Program-made: the position numbers and the translations under genes
Notes under the pieces: generated by a model
Told to the model about the DNA's origin: nothing
The model's database searches: none
The model's input: the letters and a program-made list of their open reading frames with translations, nothing else
Assembly: GCA_015499985.1 (NCBI GenBank)
Contig: JAAAUF010000017.1
Coordinates: forward strand, 43,626 to 107,625
DNA: 64,000 nucleotides
From: Haplosporangium gracile
Taxonomy: Eukaryota; Mortierellomycota; Mortierellomycetes; Mortierellales; Mortierellaceae
Reading direction: 5' to 3'
Shown: one piece after another, positions 23,720 through 34,887 of the stretch
Layout of the letters: each line of letters begins with the position of its first letter
How positions within the stretch are numbered: the stretch's first letter is position 1

Positions 23720-25364
23720 TCAGACTGCTTGTGCTTTGTGAAGATGGCAATAGAAGGGAGCAGGAAAGTTATAGTCCTTGGAACTTTTGTTCTTGCAAGG
23801 CGCAGACGATTTTGTACGGCCATGACAAGTCTGCATTCCCGGAGCAGCAGATGCGATCGATGCTGGGCTGGGTGTCTCAGAAGGGGCTTCGACGACAGTA
23901 GCGCTGGATCTAAGATGGGGAAGTGATGCAGGTGCACTCTCGGCTTCCTCCTTGATTCTCTTCGTAGTCACTCTGGGAGCAGACTACTCACACGTTTAGC
24001 ACAAAAAATCACGGTTAAAGAGCGAAGAGAAAAAGACGAGACACAATAACACGACTTCGATGTAGGTAAGCAATAACAAATATTTACCGATGATGGGTTG
24101 GGACTCGAGCTTGTCTGTACTTCTGTGAGAGTTGGTGGGAACGGAACAAAGTCTAGCTCTAAGATGACACCATCCATCGATGTCGACTGTGCCATGTGGA
24201 AACTGCAATAATAAAGTCCTTCACTGGGATACTTGGAAGGGCGCTTGTTTTTGCATGGGGCACCTTTGGCTGTCGCTCCATCGCAATGTCTTAGTTTCTA
24301 AACAAAATTCGAGCAAAATGTTGTGAGTACAAGCGCTAAAAATACAAATGGGACCACAAGCACAGCAGCAGTGCCGATGAATGGATGTGTCACATTATTG
24401 CTTACTGGTGGCGAAGGAATGCTGTCATTCGCCTCAGGGCTGGGAGTATACAGCTGAGGCGAGGGACTGATGGGTTCTGGGGTTGGGGCTGGCCCTGAAG
24501 AGATAGGTGCATTGGGTCTGTGGAAGCGACAATAGTATGCTGCTCCAGAAGGTTGTATTTTGGAAGTCTTGTTCTTGCATGCTACTCCTTTGATCGTCGT
24601 CCCGCTACAGTAAGTAATGGTCTTTGAACAAGAAAAGGGAAAGGCATCCATTAGACATCATCGCATTTGACTCTGCTGATACATCATGCTACCGTATATT
24701 TTCTCTGTATAAAAAAAACAACATACCTTTGCGTCAGCCTTGGGACTCTGCCCTTCCTCTTCATTGTCCTTGTCCTCATGGTCCTTGATCTTATCCTCGA
24801 TTTTTCCTTGTCCTTGCTTATGGTCCTCGGTCTTATCATCAACTTTTCCTTTATCCTTGCTCTCGGCTTGTCGTGATATGGCTGGGGTAGAGATGACGGG
24901 CGAAGCTGCAGCTTGAAAATCTGCCTGGTCGACGTGGTTTTTGCAAAAGAAGGAAACATCATTAGGATAGCCCGTCGTGCACACTTTGAGACACTGAGCT
25001 TTGTCGCTCTTAAGTCCACTGCATTGGCGCCGTGTCTAGTTTGTGATAGAGGTAGAAGATGTTAAGTCCCTGTCCCTGACAGAATACACCTTGTTTTTCT
25101 CATGCTCAAAAAACGGCGCTTGACTAGGATACCAACCTGGTGCGACTTAAGGGTAGGCATCTCCTGAGGAGCGGGTGTAGTCCTCGGTGACAAAAGTGTC
25201 GTCGTTGACGTTGCTGACGTGACATCCTTTTGGTTGTCCTGACGTGAAGTGGAGGTTGACTTGGATGAAACCTTCTTTTCCTTGGTCGACACTTTCTCGA
25301 GCTTGACCTCAGCCTCTGGGCTTGTAGGAGGAGTCCGCGTTGGGGCATTGGTTGCGCGTGACAT
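23720..25364 (-). CDS. Four-module C-X9-C-X15-C-X2-H protein, one module per exon
   Basis: I do not recognise this protein. Exons 25137-25364, 24727-25035, 24406-24621, 24088-24297 and 23720-23983 join to 408 residues, and all four introns are phase 0. Exons 2-5 each encode one copy of a motif with identical spacing C-X9-C-X15-C-X2-H. Examples are CSGTTIKGVACKNK and YYCRFH, CDGATAKGAPCKNK and YYCSFH, CHGRTKSSAPCKNK and FYCHLH, and a divergent first copy CSGLKSDKAQC and FFCKNH. In exons 2-4 the first Cys is exactly residue five. Linkers are Ser/Pro/Lys-rich. Three Cys and one His per copy suggest zinc binding (inference). The adjacent T5orf172 protein has a related motif. The start MSRATNAPTRTPP is tentative, since the frame stays open upstream to an acceptor near 25518 and includes another FCSIH. 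Confidence 0.8.
23738..23827 (-). other. Zinc-like module 4 (C-terminal)
   Basis: CHGRTKSSAPCKNK to FYCHLH in exon 5, same spacing, six residues before the stop. Unlike the others it sits 52 residues into its exon. Confidence 0.88.
24196..24285 (-). other. Zinc-like module 3
   Basis: CDGATAKGAPCKNK to YYCSFH in exon 4, same spacing. Confidence 0.88.
24520..24609 (-). other. Zinc-like module 2
   Basis: CSGTTIKGVACKNK to YYCRFH in exon 3, with C-X9-C-X15-C-X2-H spacing. Confidence 0.88.
24934..25023 (-). other. Zinc-like module 1 (divergent)
   Basis: Thirty residues from Cys to His, CSGLKSDKAQC to FFCKNH, in exon 2. It lacks the C-K-N-K after the second Cys and has an additional Cys. Confidence 0.8.
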
Positions 25365-28300
25365 TGTTGGCGATATGTTTTCGCGTGCTGCGTTTAAAGT
25401 TTCGTGTTGGTGTATTAGTGCCGGCCGGCACGGGGTTTGTCCTGTTGTTGATTTCTGACGGTGTATCGAGCAAAAGAGACTTGCGTTCAGTTGAGAATCC
25501 TGCTGGGTATTGACTGTCGGCAAGGGTGAAAAAATAAAATAAAAAAAAAAAGTGCCATCCCATCGATCTTTGAACAAGAAGATTGGACAGGAAAACACAA
25601 GAAAACGCAGTCCCACCATGTACTCCAATTGAGGGGCCTTGGCATTGATCGTTGATCAAATCCATGAGGACGCCGCTTTGTACCTGAAAATGATAAATCA
25701 TACCTTTTTGTTTCACTTCAATCAACAGCGGTAAAAGTCCGGCATGTAACAGCTTCTCTTTTAGTATCATGCTACTGTGCTAGACTAGCATTCACGCCTA
25801 CAAGAGCAGCGATACGCCCACGAAAACAAAGGAGACTAGAGTCCACGCGTGAACAAGACCCCCTAGCACAAGATTAAACTGTTTGTTGGCGCGACTTTTC
25901 CCTCCCTCTCTCTGAAAACATTACAGATCTAAGCGTGTTGTAGACAAATCAAAAGCCCTTACAAAGCCCAACGCAGCGCGCCACCACAACAAGAACGGCG
26001 GCATGACAAATAAATACATGCCATTGACCATACACCCCCATCGTCATCTTCGACGTCACTGGCATTCCTGTGGTTTTTTATTACTACCACAGACAAGGTA
26101 TTGCGAAGCCAAGTGGGCTCTGGCAAACGAAGAGAAAAATCCCAAAAACAAGTCAGGCTAAACACTACAGCGGACACTCAAATCCTGTAGACCAGTACCT
26201 GATGAAGATACTTGGCCTTATGTGGAGACCGAGATCAAACAGAATATATGCCAGGGCCAGTAGCAGCATGTGGCATAACAGCAGGGTAAAGTGACAGTAC
26301 TCATGCAATCCATTGGGTCATTATTTTGTAGAGGGTAGGGGAAGGCAATCCGTGGCGGCTGTTATAAGCTAGGAGAAGTGATGCACATGCCATTAAATTA
26401 CTGCTTTGAGGGAAAATGAAGGGTAGTCTTCGGCTGACTTCAAGGGTTCCTTTTGTTGTGCTGGATCTGAGTGTATGAGTAAGGAACGTACGACAATAGC
26501 AACAACATGAGCCTGCATTCCAATAGCCATCATAGACAAAGGAGCGGTTGGTGCCATCCGAAATGACGATGCCATCACTGCCTGCTATGATGACCGTTGC
26601 TGATGGGTACTCTACCTCGGCAAAGAAAAAGAAGATCCAGACTAGGAAATGACATGTGTAAACGTGGCAAAGGTGGTGCCGTCCCTGAACAATCATTCCG
26701 TTGTTGGTGATACAGACGTAATCAAGGCTAACAGAGACAGCCGACTCTCTTTTTTCTCACTTGATCGAGAGCAAACGTGGTTCAAGAACAAATAACAGAG
26801 GACGAGAAAAGAAATGTTTTGTTCCTTCCTGTGTCGATCCGTTTTTCTTGTTTGCTTCTCTTCGGCAGCCACCTTACAAACACACAAACAAACAAAAAGT
26901 ACCATGACGCCCGCATATTTTTGTTTACCCCTGCCTGCTTATTATGCAATTGAAGTACAAAAACCGAAATAACGACACTGTGTACAACGAAGCCGATTGT
27001 TGTTAATGTTGTTATTGTTGTTATTTTTTTTTGTGTCCTTTGAACCCTGGGAAAGTAAAAGCCCACGTTGTAACGCATGTGTCTTTGTGCAAACATACAA
27101 GCATATCCACCACTAGACCTAGCAGAAATTCCTTCATAACAAAAAATACGACTCCTCACTAGTAGTTGTTAAAGTGTGGGTTGAGGAGGAAGGAGGGCAA
27201 CCAAGAAGGCGCTCGAGAGTGGAGGAGGAGCGGAAAGGGCGCTCAATTATGTGGGCCAGCAACTCCGGCCGCCTGGAAACCTTGTTAACCCATATCGCTG
27301 TTCGTTTTTCTCCACTGGGCAGAGAGGTCGCTATTTGAATCGTCCATAACGCTCTCTCTCTCTCCCACACGGAGACGGACGAATGCTTAGTGACGAACAA
27401 AGAAACGCATTCATATGTTTCGCCGGTCTCTCTCTGTAAGAGAAGAAAAGATCATTGGCCTCTCTCTCGCCTGACTCTGAGATCCAAAATTTGCAGAGCC
27501 AAGGCGCAACTTGGGATACAAAAAGGCGAATGGCTGGTTGCCTGACCGACACTCGTGTTAAACATCTGCTTTTTAGCTGCTCACTTATTTTATTCTTCTC
27601 AAATCAGTCAGAAGGAATTGTTTTCAAGAAAAAAAGCTTTTGCAAGGGAAGAAGAAGAAGAGTGCTCTCAGGATTCTCTTCTGCAGGCAACAGGCAACGG
27701 ATGGGATGGGATGGGATGGGATGGGATGCTCACTTGTTTTTTTTTCACTCCCCTGATCGCTTCCAGCCAGTGGAATCATCCCCCTGGCTTGCCTCTAATT
27801 CATGCCCAATCCGTTTGACTCGTTTGCCTCAAAAAGAAACGAAAAAAAGAGGCTTTGTCCCCTCAAATGAACCTTCTTCTGAGCTGATCCGACAATAATG
27901 TTAGCCAAACCTCGATCATGAACATAGGCAGCATTCAGATAGATACATAGAGTTTGAATACAAAATAAGTGCCGATATACAACTAACCCACTCCAGTGGG
28001 GGGAAGAGGGATGAATGGGCTGATAGGTCAAGACAAGTGCAACAACATAGAACAAAGCATATGAGAGAGAATGAATGAACCATATTGTTGCGCTGCAGAG
28101 TGGGAGAAATAAGAATATAGACGGTGACCAGCTCATGTCATTATTTTTTTTTATTATAATCCTGTATGTATGTCAGCGGCTGCGTGTTTGTGTGCATTCT
28201 GCTTACTTTGTATTTGCCCGGCTCTGTCTCTTGGCTGTTGCACTCTCTTGATACCCCCATTTCCTCCTCTTTTCTCTTCTTTCTCTCCTCTCTTTCTTTT

Positions 28301-28539
28301 TGATCCTTTGATCCCGATCGACCGCCCCTTCCGTCGTCCATCCCCCTTTCCATCTTCCATAGACCCTCTCTCCCCCTTCGTTACCTGGATCCCGCTCACC
28401 TCATCCTCTGACCTTCTCGCTCGCTCTTGACCTTAACGCCCCTTCCTCCCCCCTTTTACGACTCATACCCCTAACCCCTTAGATCCTATCGTCTCACTAA
28501 CATCAGTCGATCTACACCAAACACTAATTTTCACACATC
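25365..28539. other. 3.2-kb divergent intergenic region, no convincing gene
   Basis: The proximal 400 bases may contain 5' exons of the four-module gene (see findings). From 25800 to 28500 only short ORFs without family signatures occur on either strand. A minus-strand reading at 26301-26696 has scattered Cys/His but no recognisable domain. A GGGAT microsatellite lies at 27699-27728, and 28240-28540 is strongly CT-rich, typical of the promoter of the following plus-strand gene. Confidence 0.5.
27699..27728 (+). repeat. (GGGAT)n microsatellite
   Basis: About six GGGAT units in intergenic DNA. It is not telomeric in sequence. Confidence 0.9.
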
Positions 28540-31031
28540 ATGTCCACGGGATCTGAGGAATACCTCACAGAAAAGGCAGTAACACGTAAGGCAGATTCCT
28601 CCTTGGAGGATCTCCCTTACCCGGCCAAGGAAGTGGAGTACATCGATGACAAGGACGATGGCTTTGACGAGTACGATGAGGAGCATGGCCACGCAGCCGA
28701 GAAACGCGTCCGGTTCTACAAGACCAAGCGATTCTGGATCCGGTGCCTAGTCATCCTCGTTATCCTCCTCGCGATTCTCATTCCGCTTATCATCTTTGTC
28801 ATCCTTCCTAAGCTCGTTCAGTCGATCGTTAACCACTCGGAGATGTCGATGAACCAGCTCAACATGACCGATGCCTCCGAAACCGGTATGAATGTTTCTC
28901 TCACCGGAGGCATCTCCAACGCCGGTATTTTCCCGGCCACGATTGTGTTCCCCGAAGCCATTGTTGTCTCGTGGGAGGGCCACCAGCTCGGCAGCATGAA
29001 GATGTCTGCCGTCAAGGCCACTGGTGGCAGTGCCACCATTGTCGACTCTACTACTTTCACCATCATTGACAAGGAGGCCTTTGGTACCTTTGCCAAGCAG
29101 ATGGTACGCTCATAATGTTTTGTTTATGTCGTCGAAATTTAATATGATGCTGTACTCATTCCTCCTTGAATTGAATTTTTGCTGACTATTGCGAAATAAC
29201 TCAATCACTACAGTTGTCGATCGAGAACTTCACCTGGACCTTGACCTCCACCGTCCAGGTCCACGCCGTTGGTCGTGTTATCAAGGACATCAAACTCATC
29301 AAGGAGCTCAAGATGCTTGGTATGAACGGCTTTGGAAAGGTTACCATCGACTCCTTCACCATGCCCGGCGATGCCCCCAACAACGGTGGTGCCTACGTCC
29401 GCCTTGTCACATCTATGAACAATCCCTCGCCCATCGGCATGGTCCTCGGAACCATGGTCCTCGATATGTTTTACCAGGGCACCTTCCTCGGACAGGTCAC
29501 CGCCCAGAATGCCGTCCTCGTCGGAGGTTCGCCCTCGCCATTGGTCCTCGAGGGTATCCTCGTCCGCCAGACCAACCAGACCGACCTCGACAACATCTCT
29601 GTCTTGATGTCCAACTTCTTGGGCGGCAAGATTACCATGACCAATGCTAAGGGTGTCTCTGTCAAGCCCGACGGTGTCACCCCCGTTTCCTGGTTAAGTA
29701 ATGGTCTGTTGGCTCTCACCCTCAACGTTCCTCTCGTGTCTCCCGTCCCCTTGAACGTCATTCGTGACATCAGCATCAAGGACATGGGCATGGTCTTCAA
29801 CCCTGCCAACCCCTATGTCCCTACAGCCAGCTCCAACACCGTGACCGCAGGCTTCAAGCTTCCCTTCAACATTACCGTCGGTATGACGAATGTCAGCAAC
29901 ACCATGTCCATCCACTACAAGGGTAAGACCCTCGCCAACATCGATGCTGCCGTTTGGGCCGAGGCTCGCTCAGATATCGCTGCTGGCGTCATCACCTTTG
30001 GCTTGCCTCCTTCGCCTCTCGTCGTTCAGGAGGATGCCAAGGAGGAGTTTGGCCAGTTCGTCGCCGACTTGACCGTCAACCAGGAGCAAACCTTTGCTGT
30101 CTCTGGTCTTGCCAGCGCCATCTCGACCACTCCTATTGGAACTGTCAAATTAACCGGCATCCCCTTCAACTCGAACGTTACCATGACCGGTCTTAACTTT
30201 AATGCCATCGATGCTGCTGTCACCAACGTCATTGTCAGCGGAGGAAACGAGGATCACATCATCATGAACCAGACTGTAGCCCTCCCCAACGCTTCCAACC
30301 TGACCGTCTCTGGAGGCAGCGTCCTCTTGACTGTCTACGACAGGGTCACCGACCAGTATCTCGGAGAGCTCTCCATTCCCAACCTGAACGTCGTCCCCGG
30401 CGCCAACCCTACGCCTACCAACTTCCTCTTCCACCCCAAGAACACTACCCTCCGTGACCAATTCTTGAGCGAATATCTAACTGGCGCTGTTTTCCCTCTC
30501 AAGGTTGTTGGTACCAAGGAGTCAACCGCAACTGTCGAGTTGCAGCAGGCCATGTCCCAGGTTACTATCTCATCCTCGGCCCCCGGATTGATGCCTCCAC
30601 CCAACCTGGTTGTCTCTGGAACAGCCGTATCGAACATTGGTACCTTGGTCGGAAATCGCCAGACCACCACCACTGTCAGCATGATCAACCCCTTGGCCAC
30701 CGACCTCTATATTAGCGGCCAGGTTACCCAAGTCACCTGGAAGGGCAACTTCTTTGGTACCATCGATGCCAAGTATGAGCAGGTCGTCCCTGCTAAGGGT
30801 ACTGCCAGCACACCTTCACTGATCTTACAGCACCCCTCGGGTCTCGACTTTGGTCTCTTCTTGACCACGCAATTCGTTACCTCGTACCCCCTGATTGCTT
30901 TTGGTGGCGCTATGGTTCCTTTTGACTTGGATGTTTTGATGAGCGTCCGTGTTGGAGGACCCAACGGATACCCTGCTACCATCCACTACAAGCAGACCCA
31001 GGAGATTCTTACCAAGATGTCTCTGTTTTAA
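28540..31031 (+). CDS. DUF3712 (Tag1-like) single-pass membrane protein
   Basis: Exons 28540-29103 and 29214-31031 give 793 residues. The N-terminal 60 residues are acidic and cytosolic (EYIDDKDDGFDEYDEEHG), ending in a basic stop-transfer (RVRFYKTKRFW). A membrane helix follows at about 66-90 (CLVILVILLAILIPLIIFVI). The remaining 700 residues are a lumenal beta-rich region of repeated barrels with many N-x-S/T sites, for example NHSEM, NVSL, NATNV-type and FNITV. This is the layout of fungal DUF3712 proteins, whose budding-yeast members include the vacuolar-membrane protein Tag1, implicated in ending autophagy. The coding strand uses strongly C-ending codons in this gene, suggesting high expression. 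Family is likely; the Tag1 role is inferred. Confidence 0.85.
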
Positions 31032-31356
31032 AAGAGAATGGCGACGATAATGTTCATAGATAGATAATAATGACACGCTGTACACTTAAGCATTAAAACG
31101 CGCATGTTCCTTGAATACTCCAACCAGTTTCGCTGACAAAAAAGCCTATGCCAGACGCGTTCTTGAGACCCTTCCTCGTGTGGAGATTTGGTGTTGATAT
31201 TTGTGGCTTAGAAATACAATCTTTTTTTTTTTTTGTTGTTGTTGGTTGACAAGGCTGAGCAGACTCGTCGAGTTTACAGTCCCCCTCTGCACACACTTTA
31301 ACCTTTTTCATTTCTTATTACATTCCCCTTACACATATACTTACAAGCATCGCATC
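31032..31356. other. Short intergenic region before DBP7
   Basis: About 320 bases with a T run at 31222-31233 and a CT-rich segment ahead of the helicase start. No gene is seen. Confidence 0.5.
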
Positions 31357-34089
31357 ATGGACGGAGGACTCGTCTTGAACTTTGCTGCTCCCACAGGTGA
31401 CTCGGCATCCACACGGATGGCCAAATCAAAGGGTGGCCGTTGGAAGGACAGGGTCAAGGTTGTCAAGTCCGTCAAGAGGAGGATAGAGGTCGCTGGTCGG
31501 CCCCAGTCTTACCCCGCATCGACCACACCAGAACACTCAACTGACAGACCCTCTACACATTCCTTCGCACACGACTCTTCATCATCAAACGACCGCTCAC
31601 ATTCCCGCAACAATAACAACAACAACTCTAATGATATGGACATTGACGACTACTCCTACTCAGAGTCGGCTGGCGGTTCCAAGGAGGCCAAGATGATGCA
31701 CGGCAAGTCCCAGATTCAGTCGTCCATCTTTTCTCCCGATACCGAGATCATCCCCAAGGTAAGGTCTATGCTCTATTCTCCAGTTAATGTGCATGTTTGA
31801 TTACAATGAACCAGTGCTCATTCCTGTGTTCATTTGGAATTATTTAGGTCAAAACTATTCACCGCCCAGTTGGCAGGCCTAGCAACGCACCCCTCAACAC
31901 CTCGACATTTACAGGAATCGGACTGGATCAGGATCTTGCAAAGCACATGGAAGCTAAACTTAGAGTGACTATGCCCACCACCATTCAGCAAAAGGCTATC
32001 CCAGTACTTCTCGGACCTACCAGAAAAGTCGGCGATGATATCCCCAAGACAGACACCGATGTCATTATTCAAGCAGAAACTGGATCAGGAAAGACCCTCA
32101 CTTACCTCTTACCCATTGTCAACCGCTTGATCGAGTCCGAGTCGTCGCCGGCATTGGATTTGGAATCAAAACGCTCCATCGGAACTTTGGCGATTATCAT
32201 GACCCCAACTCGCGAGTTGGCCAAGCAGATTCTTCAGGTGTTGGAGACCCTTTTGAGCATGCCCGCGTCCTCGATCACTGGCAAGAAGCATTCTCACTGG
32301 ATCGTCCCTGGAATCGTCATTGGAGGTGACAAAAAAAAGTCGGAGAAGGCTCGTCTCCGCAAGGGCGTCAACATCTTGGTCGGAACCCCCGGACGTCTTC
32401 TGGATCACTTGCAGAATACAAAGTCGTTTGAGGTGCAGAGTTTGAGATGGCTGGTTCTGGACGAGGCCGATCGTTTGCTTGAGCTAGGTTTTGAGGAGTC
32501 CATGACGGCCATTTTGAAGATTCTGGATGCACGCGTCAAGATTGCAGCCTCTGTCACCAGCGGGAACGACACAACCAAGATCTGGCCCCAGAAGCGCCAG
32601 ACCGTTCTTTGTTCAGCCACCCTTTCTGACGAAGTTCAGCGTCTTGCCGGTACCTCGCTTGTCGACCCGATCTACATTAGCGCTAAGAAGGAAGTCGCCA
32701 ACGCCAGTGGCATTCCCGATTCAGCAGTACTCACCCAGGAGGAGAAGCAGGCACAACAGTTTTCAACACCTGAGCAGCTGAAGCAGCTCTATGTAATTAC
32801 TCAGGCAAAACTCCGTCTAGTTACCCTCACTGCATTGCTCAAGTGTGCCTTTACTGGCAAGGACAAGAACTCCAAGGCTCCCAAGATGGTCGTCTTTTTG
32901 TCGTCCTGCGATTCTGTTGATTTCCACCACGGATTGTTTTCCAACGCTGGCAAGGAGACCAAGAAGGAGCCAATGCACGACGAATATTTCGGCCAGAGTT
33001 TCGAAAATGACAATGAGGATGGCGACGGCGATGGTAATGATAATAAGGACGATGAGATACCCGATTTCGTTTCGGCCTCCAACAGGATCAGCACCAAGGC
33101 CATCACGGATGAAATGTACAGGGCAAAGCGCGAGACGGAGCGGGCTAACGCCAGAAAGGCCAGAGCTCAGCTGTTTTTGAAGGGAGCGATTATTCCTGAT
33201 GTCCCCTTGTTCCGTCTTCACGGAAACCTGGCTCAAGCTTTGAGAACGGACACCTATTTCGAGTTCTGCAAGGCCACCAGCGGCATCCTATTTGCCACAG
33301 ATGTCGCAGCCCGTGGACTGGATCTTCCCGACGTCAGCCATATTATTCAGTACGATCCTCCTTCGGATCTAAAGGACTATGTCCATCGTGTCGGTCGTAC
33401 TGCTCGTTTGGGTCGCGATGGCGAGGCCATGCTATTCCTATTGCCAAGTGAGGTCAAGTACCTGGAGCTGTTGACGGCACAGGGTCTCCCCAATGAGGAA
33501 GTTTCAGTCACCACGATCTTAAAGCGATTGGCTCCTCCTAAGTCAACGGATTACCAACAGCCCGCGACAGACATTCAAAACAGTTTTGAGAGATACAATC
33601 TGCACACGCCAGAGGTAAACAAAAACAGGAATTTGTCTCTCAATGCTCTGTGCTACCATGAGCAGCCTAGCACTAACCTGATTATTTTGTCCCTGTTCAA
33701 AAAATGATTCATAGAACATGGCGATTGCTCGTGGGGCGTTCTGGGCTTTTGTAAAGTCTTATGCCACGCATCCAGCGAGCGAGAAACACGTATTCCACAT
33801 CAAGAACCTGCATCTGGGTCATATTGCCAAGAGTTTTGCTTTGCGCGAGGCTCCCTCAGACATTCCACAGCCCAAGAAGAAGAAGACAGGAGCTGGCCAC
33901 CGGCCTGGCAAAGGAGTCGAGGAAGATGAGACGCGAGCGAACCGCAAGAGTCAGAAGGAGCGCGAGAAGGAGGAGCGGGCCAAGCCTAAGATTGTGTTGA
34001 AGCGTAAGAACGACGTGAGCGAGTTTGCGGTCGGAGACTACAAGTCTCTTGTGGGGCCTATGCTGAAGCGCAAGAAAAAGACCAAGTAA
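31357..34089 (+). CDS. DBP7: DEAD-box ATP-dependent RNA helicase Dbp7 (DDX31-like)
   Basis: Acts in the nucleolus in 60S ribosomal subunit assembly. Exons 31357-31758, 31848-33614 and 33715-34089 join in phase to 847 residues. A disordered N-terminal 135 residues, including an Asn run, precedes the helicase. Motifs in order: Q-motif region [12 protein letters not shown], Walker A AETGSGKT (about residue 210), [31 protein letters not shown] (about 338), [43 protein letters not shown] and [15 protein letters not shown]. Both the Walker B Asp and the arginine fingers are intact. An acidic insert ([16 protein letters not shown]) lies between the two RecA lobes. The C-terminal SFALREAP and basic tail, with MLKRKKK near the end, match Dbp7. 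The final intron acceptor is just before AACATGGC. Confidence 0.96.
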
Positions 34090-34887
34090 ACCATGGATGA
34101 GTAGCCCATTCCTCTGCATGTACCATTACTAGATGTTAATACAAAATCAAAAACAAACACAAGGAACAAAGTTTTATTTTACTGTTTATCGGTATTTGTG
34201 AGTAAGAAAAATGAAAATGGGAAAACGTATTCGCGGTTGAGAATGGAAAACACGGCAAGAAGAGCAGAGAAAACCCCCCAGTCGAAATCTCCTCTAAAAA
34301 GCGAACGGAGAGAACTCCCACACTCATTTGTCAAAATTGCACATGTCCGTTGAGTTGAAAATGAGGAGGATAGAAAAAAACAACTTCATATTGATTCGCC
34401 GTCAGTCCCCCGGGATCTTCTTTTTTCTTTTCTTTCTGCCACCATCTATTCCTTCTCGCATCCCTTCTTCGATCGATAGACGAGCCACGTTCACGGGCTC
34501 GATACAGCCAGGCGAACGACAGGACAGGATAAAACCAACAAAGTGCCAGGATCAACTGCTCCAACGTTATTGTGCTCAGCAATCAAATTCTTTAAGAACA
34601 ACAACATCAACGACCATTTGCATTGACGCTGATAAGACCGAGTCGGACAAGGAGCACGACATAAAGAAAAAAAAAAGAGGGACGAGAAAGCAACAAACGG
34701 ATAACGCACCGAGCAATTGAAGAAGGAGAAGAGTAACGAACGGGCTGTTGAACAAGACAAGAAGTGACAACGAACAATAAACAACACCAGCAGCGGAACC
34801 AACAGCAAAAAACTCTAAAAAAGAGCAGCACCTTAAAAAGGGATCTGCCGCTATTTTGTTGCCACTCCATCCATCAGGACTCGCCGG
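34090..34887. other. Intergenic region upstream of the GPI deacylase gene
   Basis: About 800 bases between two plus-strand genes. It contains A-rich tracts (34660-34690, 34730-34830) and no conserved ORF. It holds the 3' end of DBP7 and the promoter and 5' UTR of the next gene. Confidence 0.5.

Noticed and set aside
26301..26696. Minus-strand 131-residue ORF with several Cys and His
   Set aside because: Spacing does not match the neighbouring C-X9-C modules or any family I know, and no coherent exons extend it.
27699..27728. Internal telomeric repeat
   Set aside because: The unit is GGGAT, not the TTAGGG-type repeat usual in fungi.
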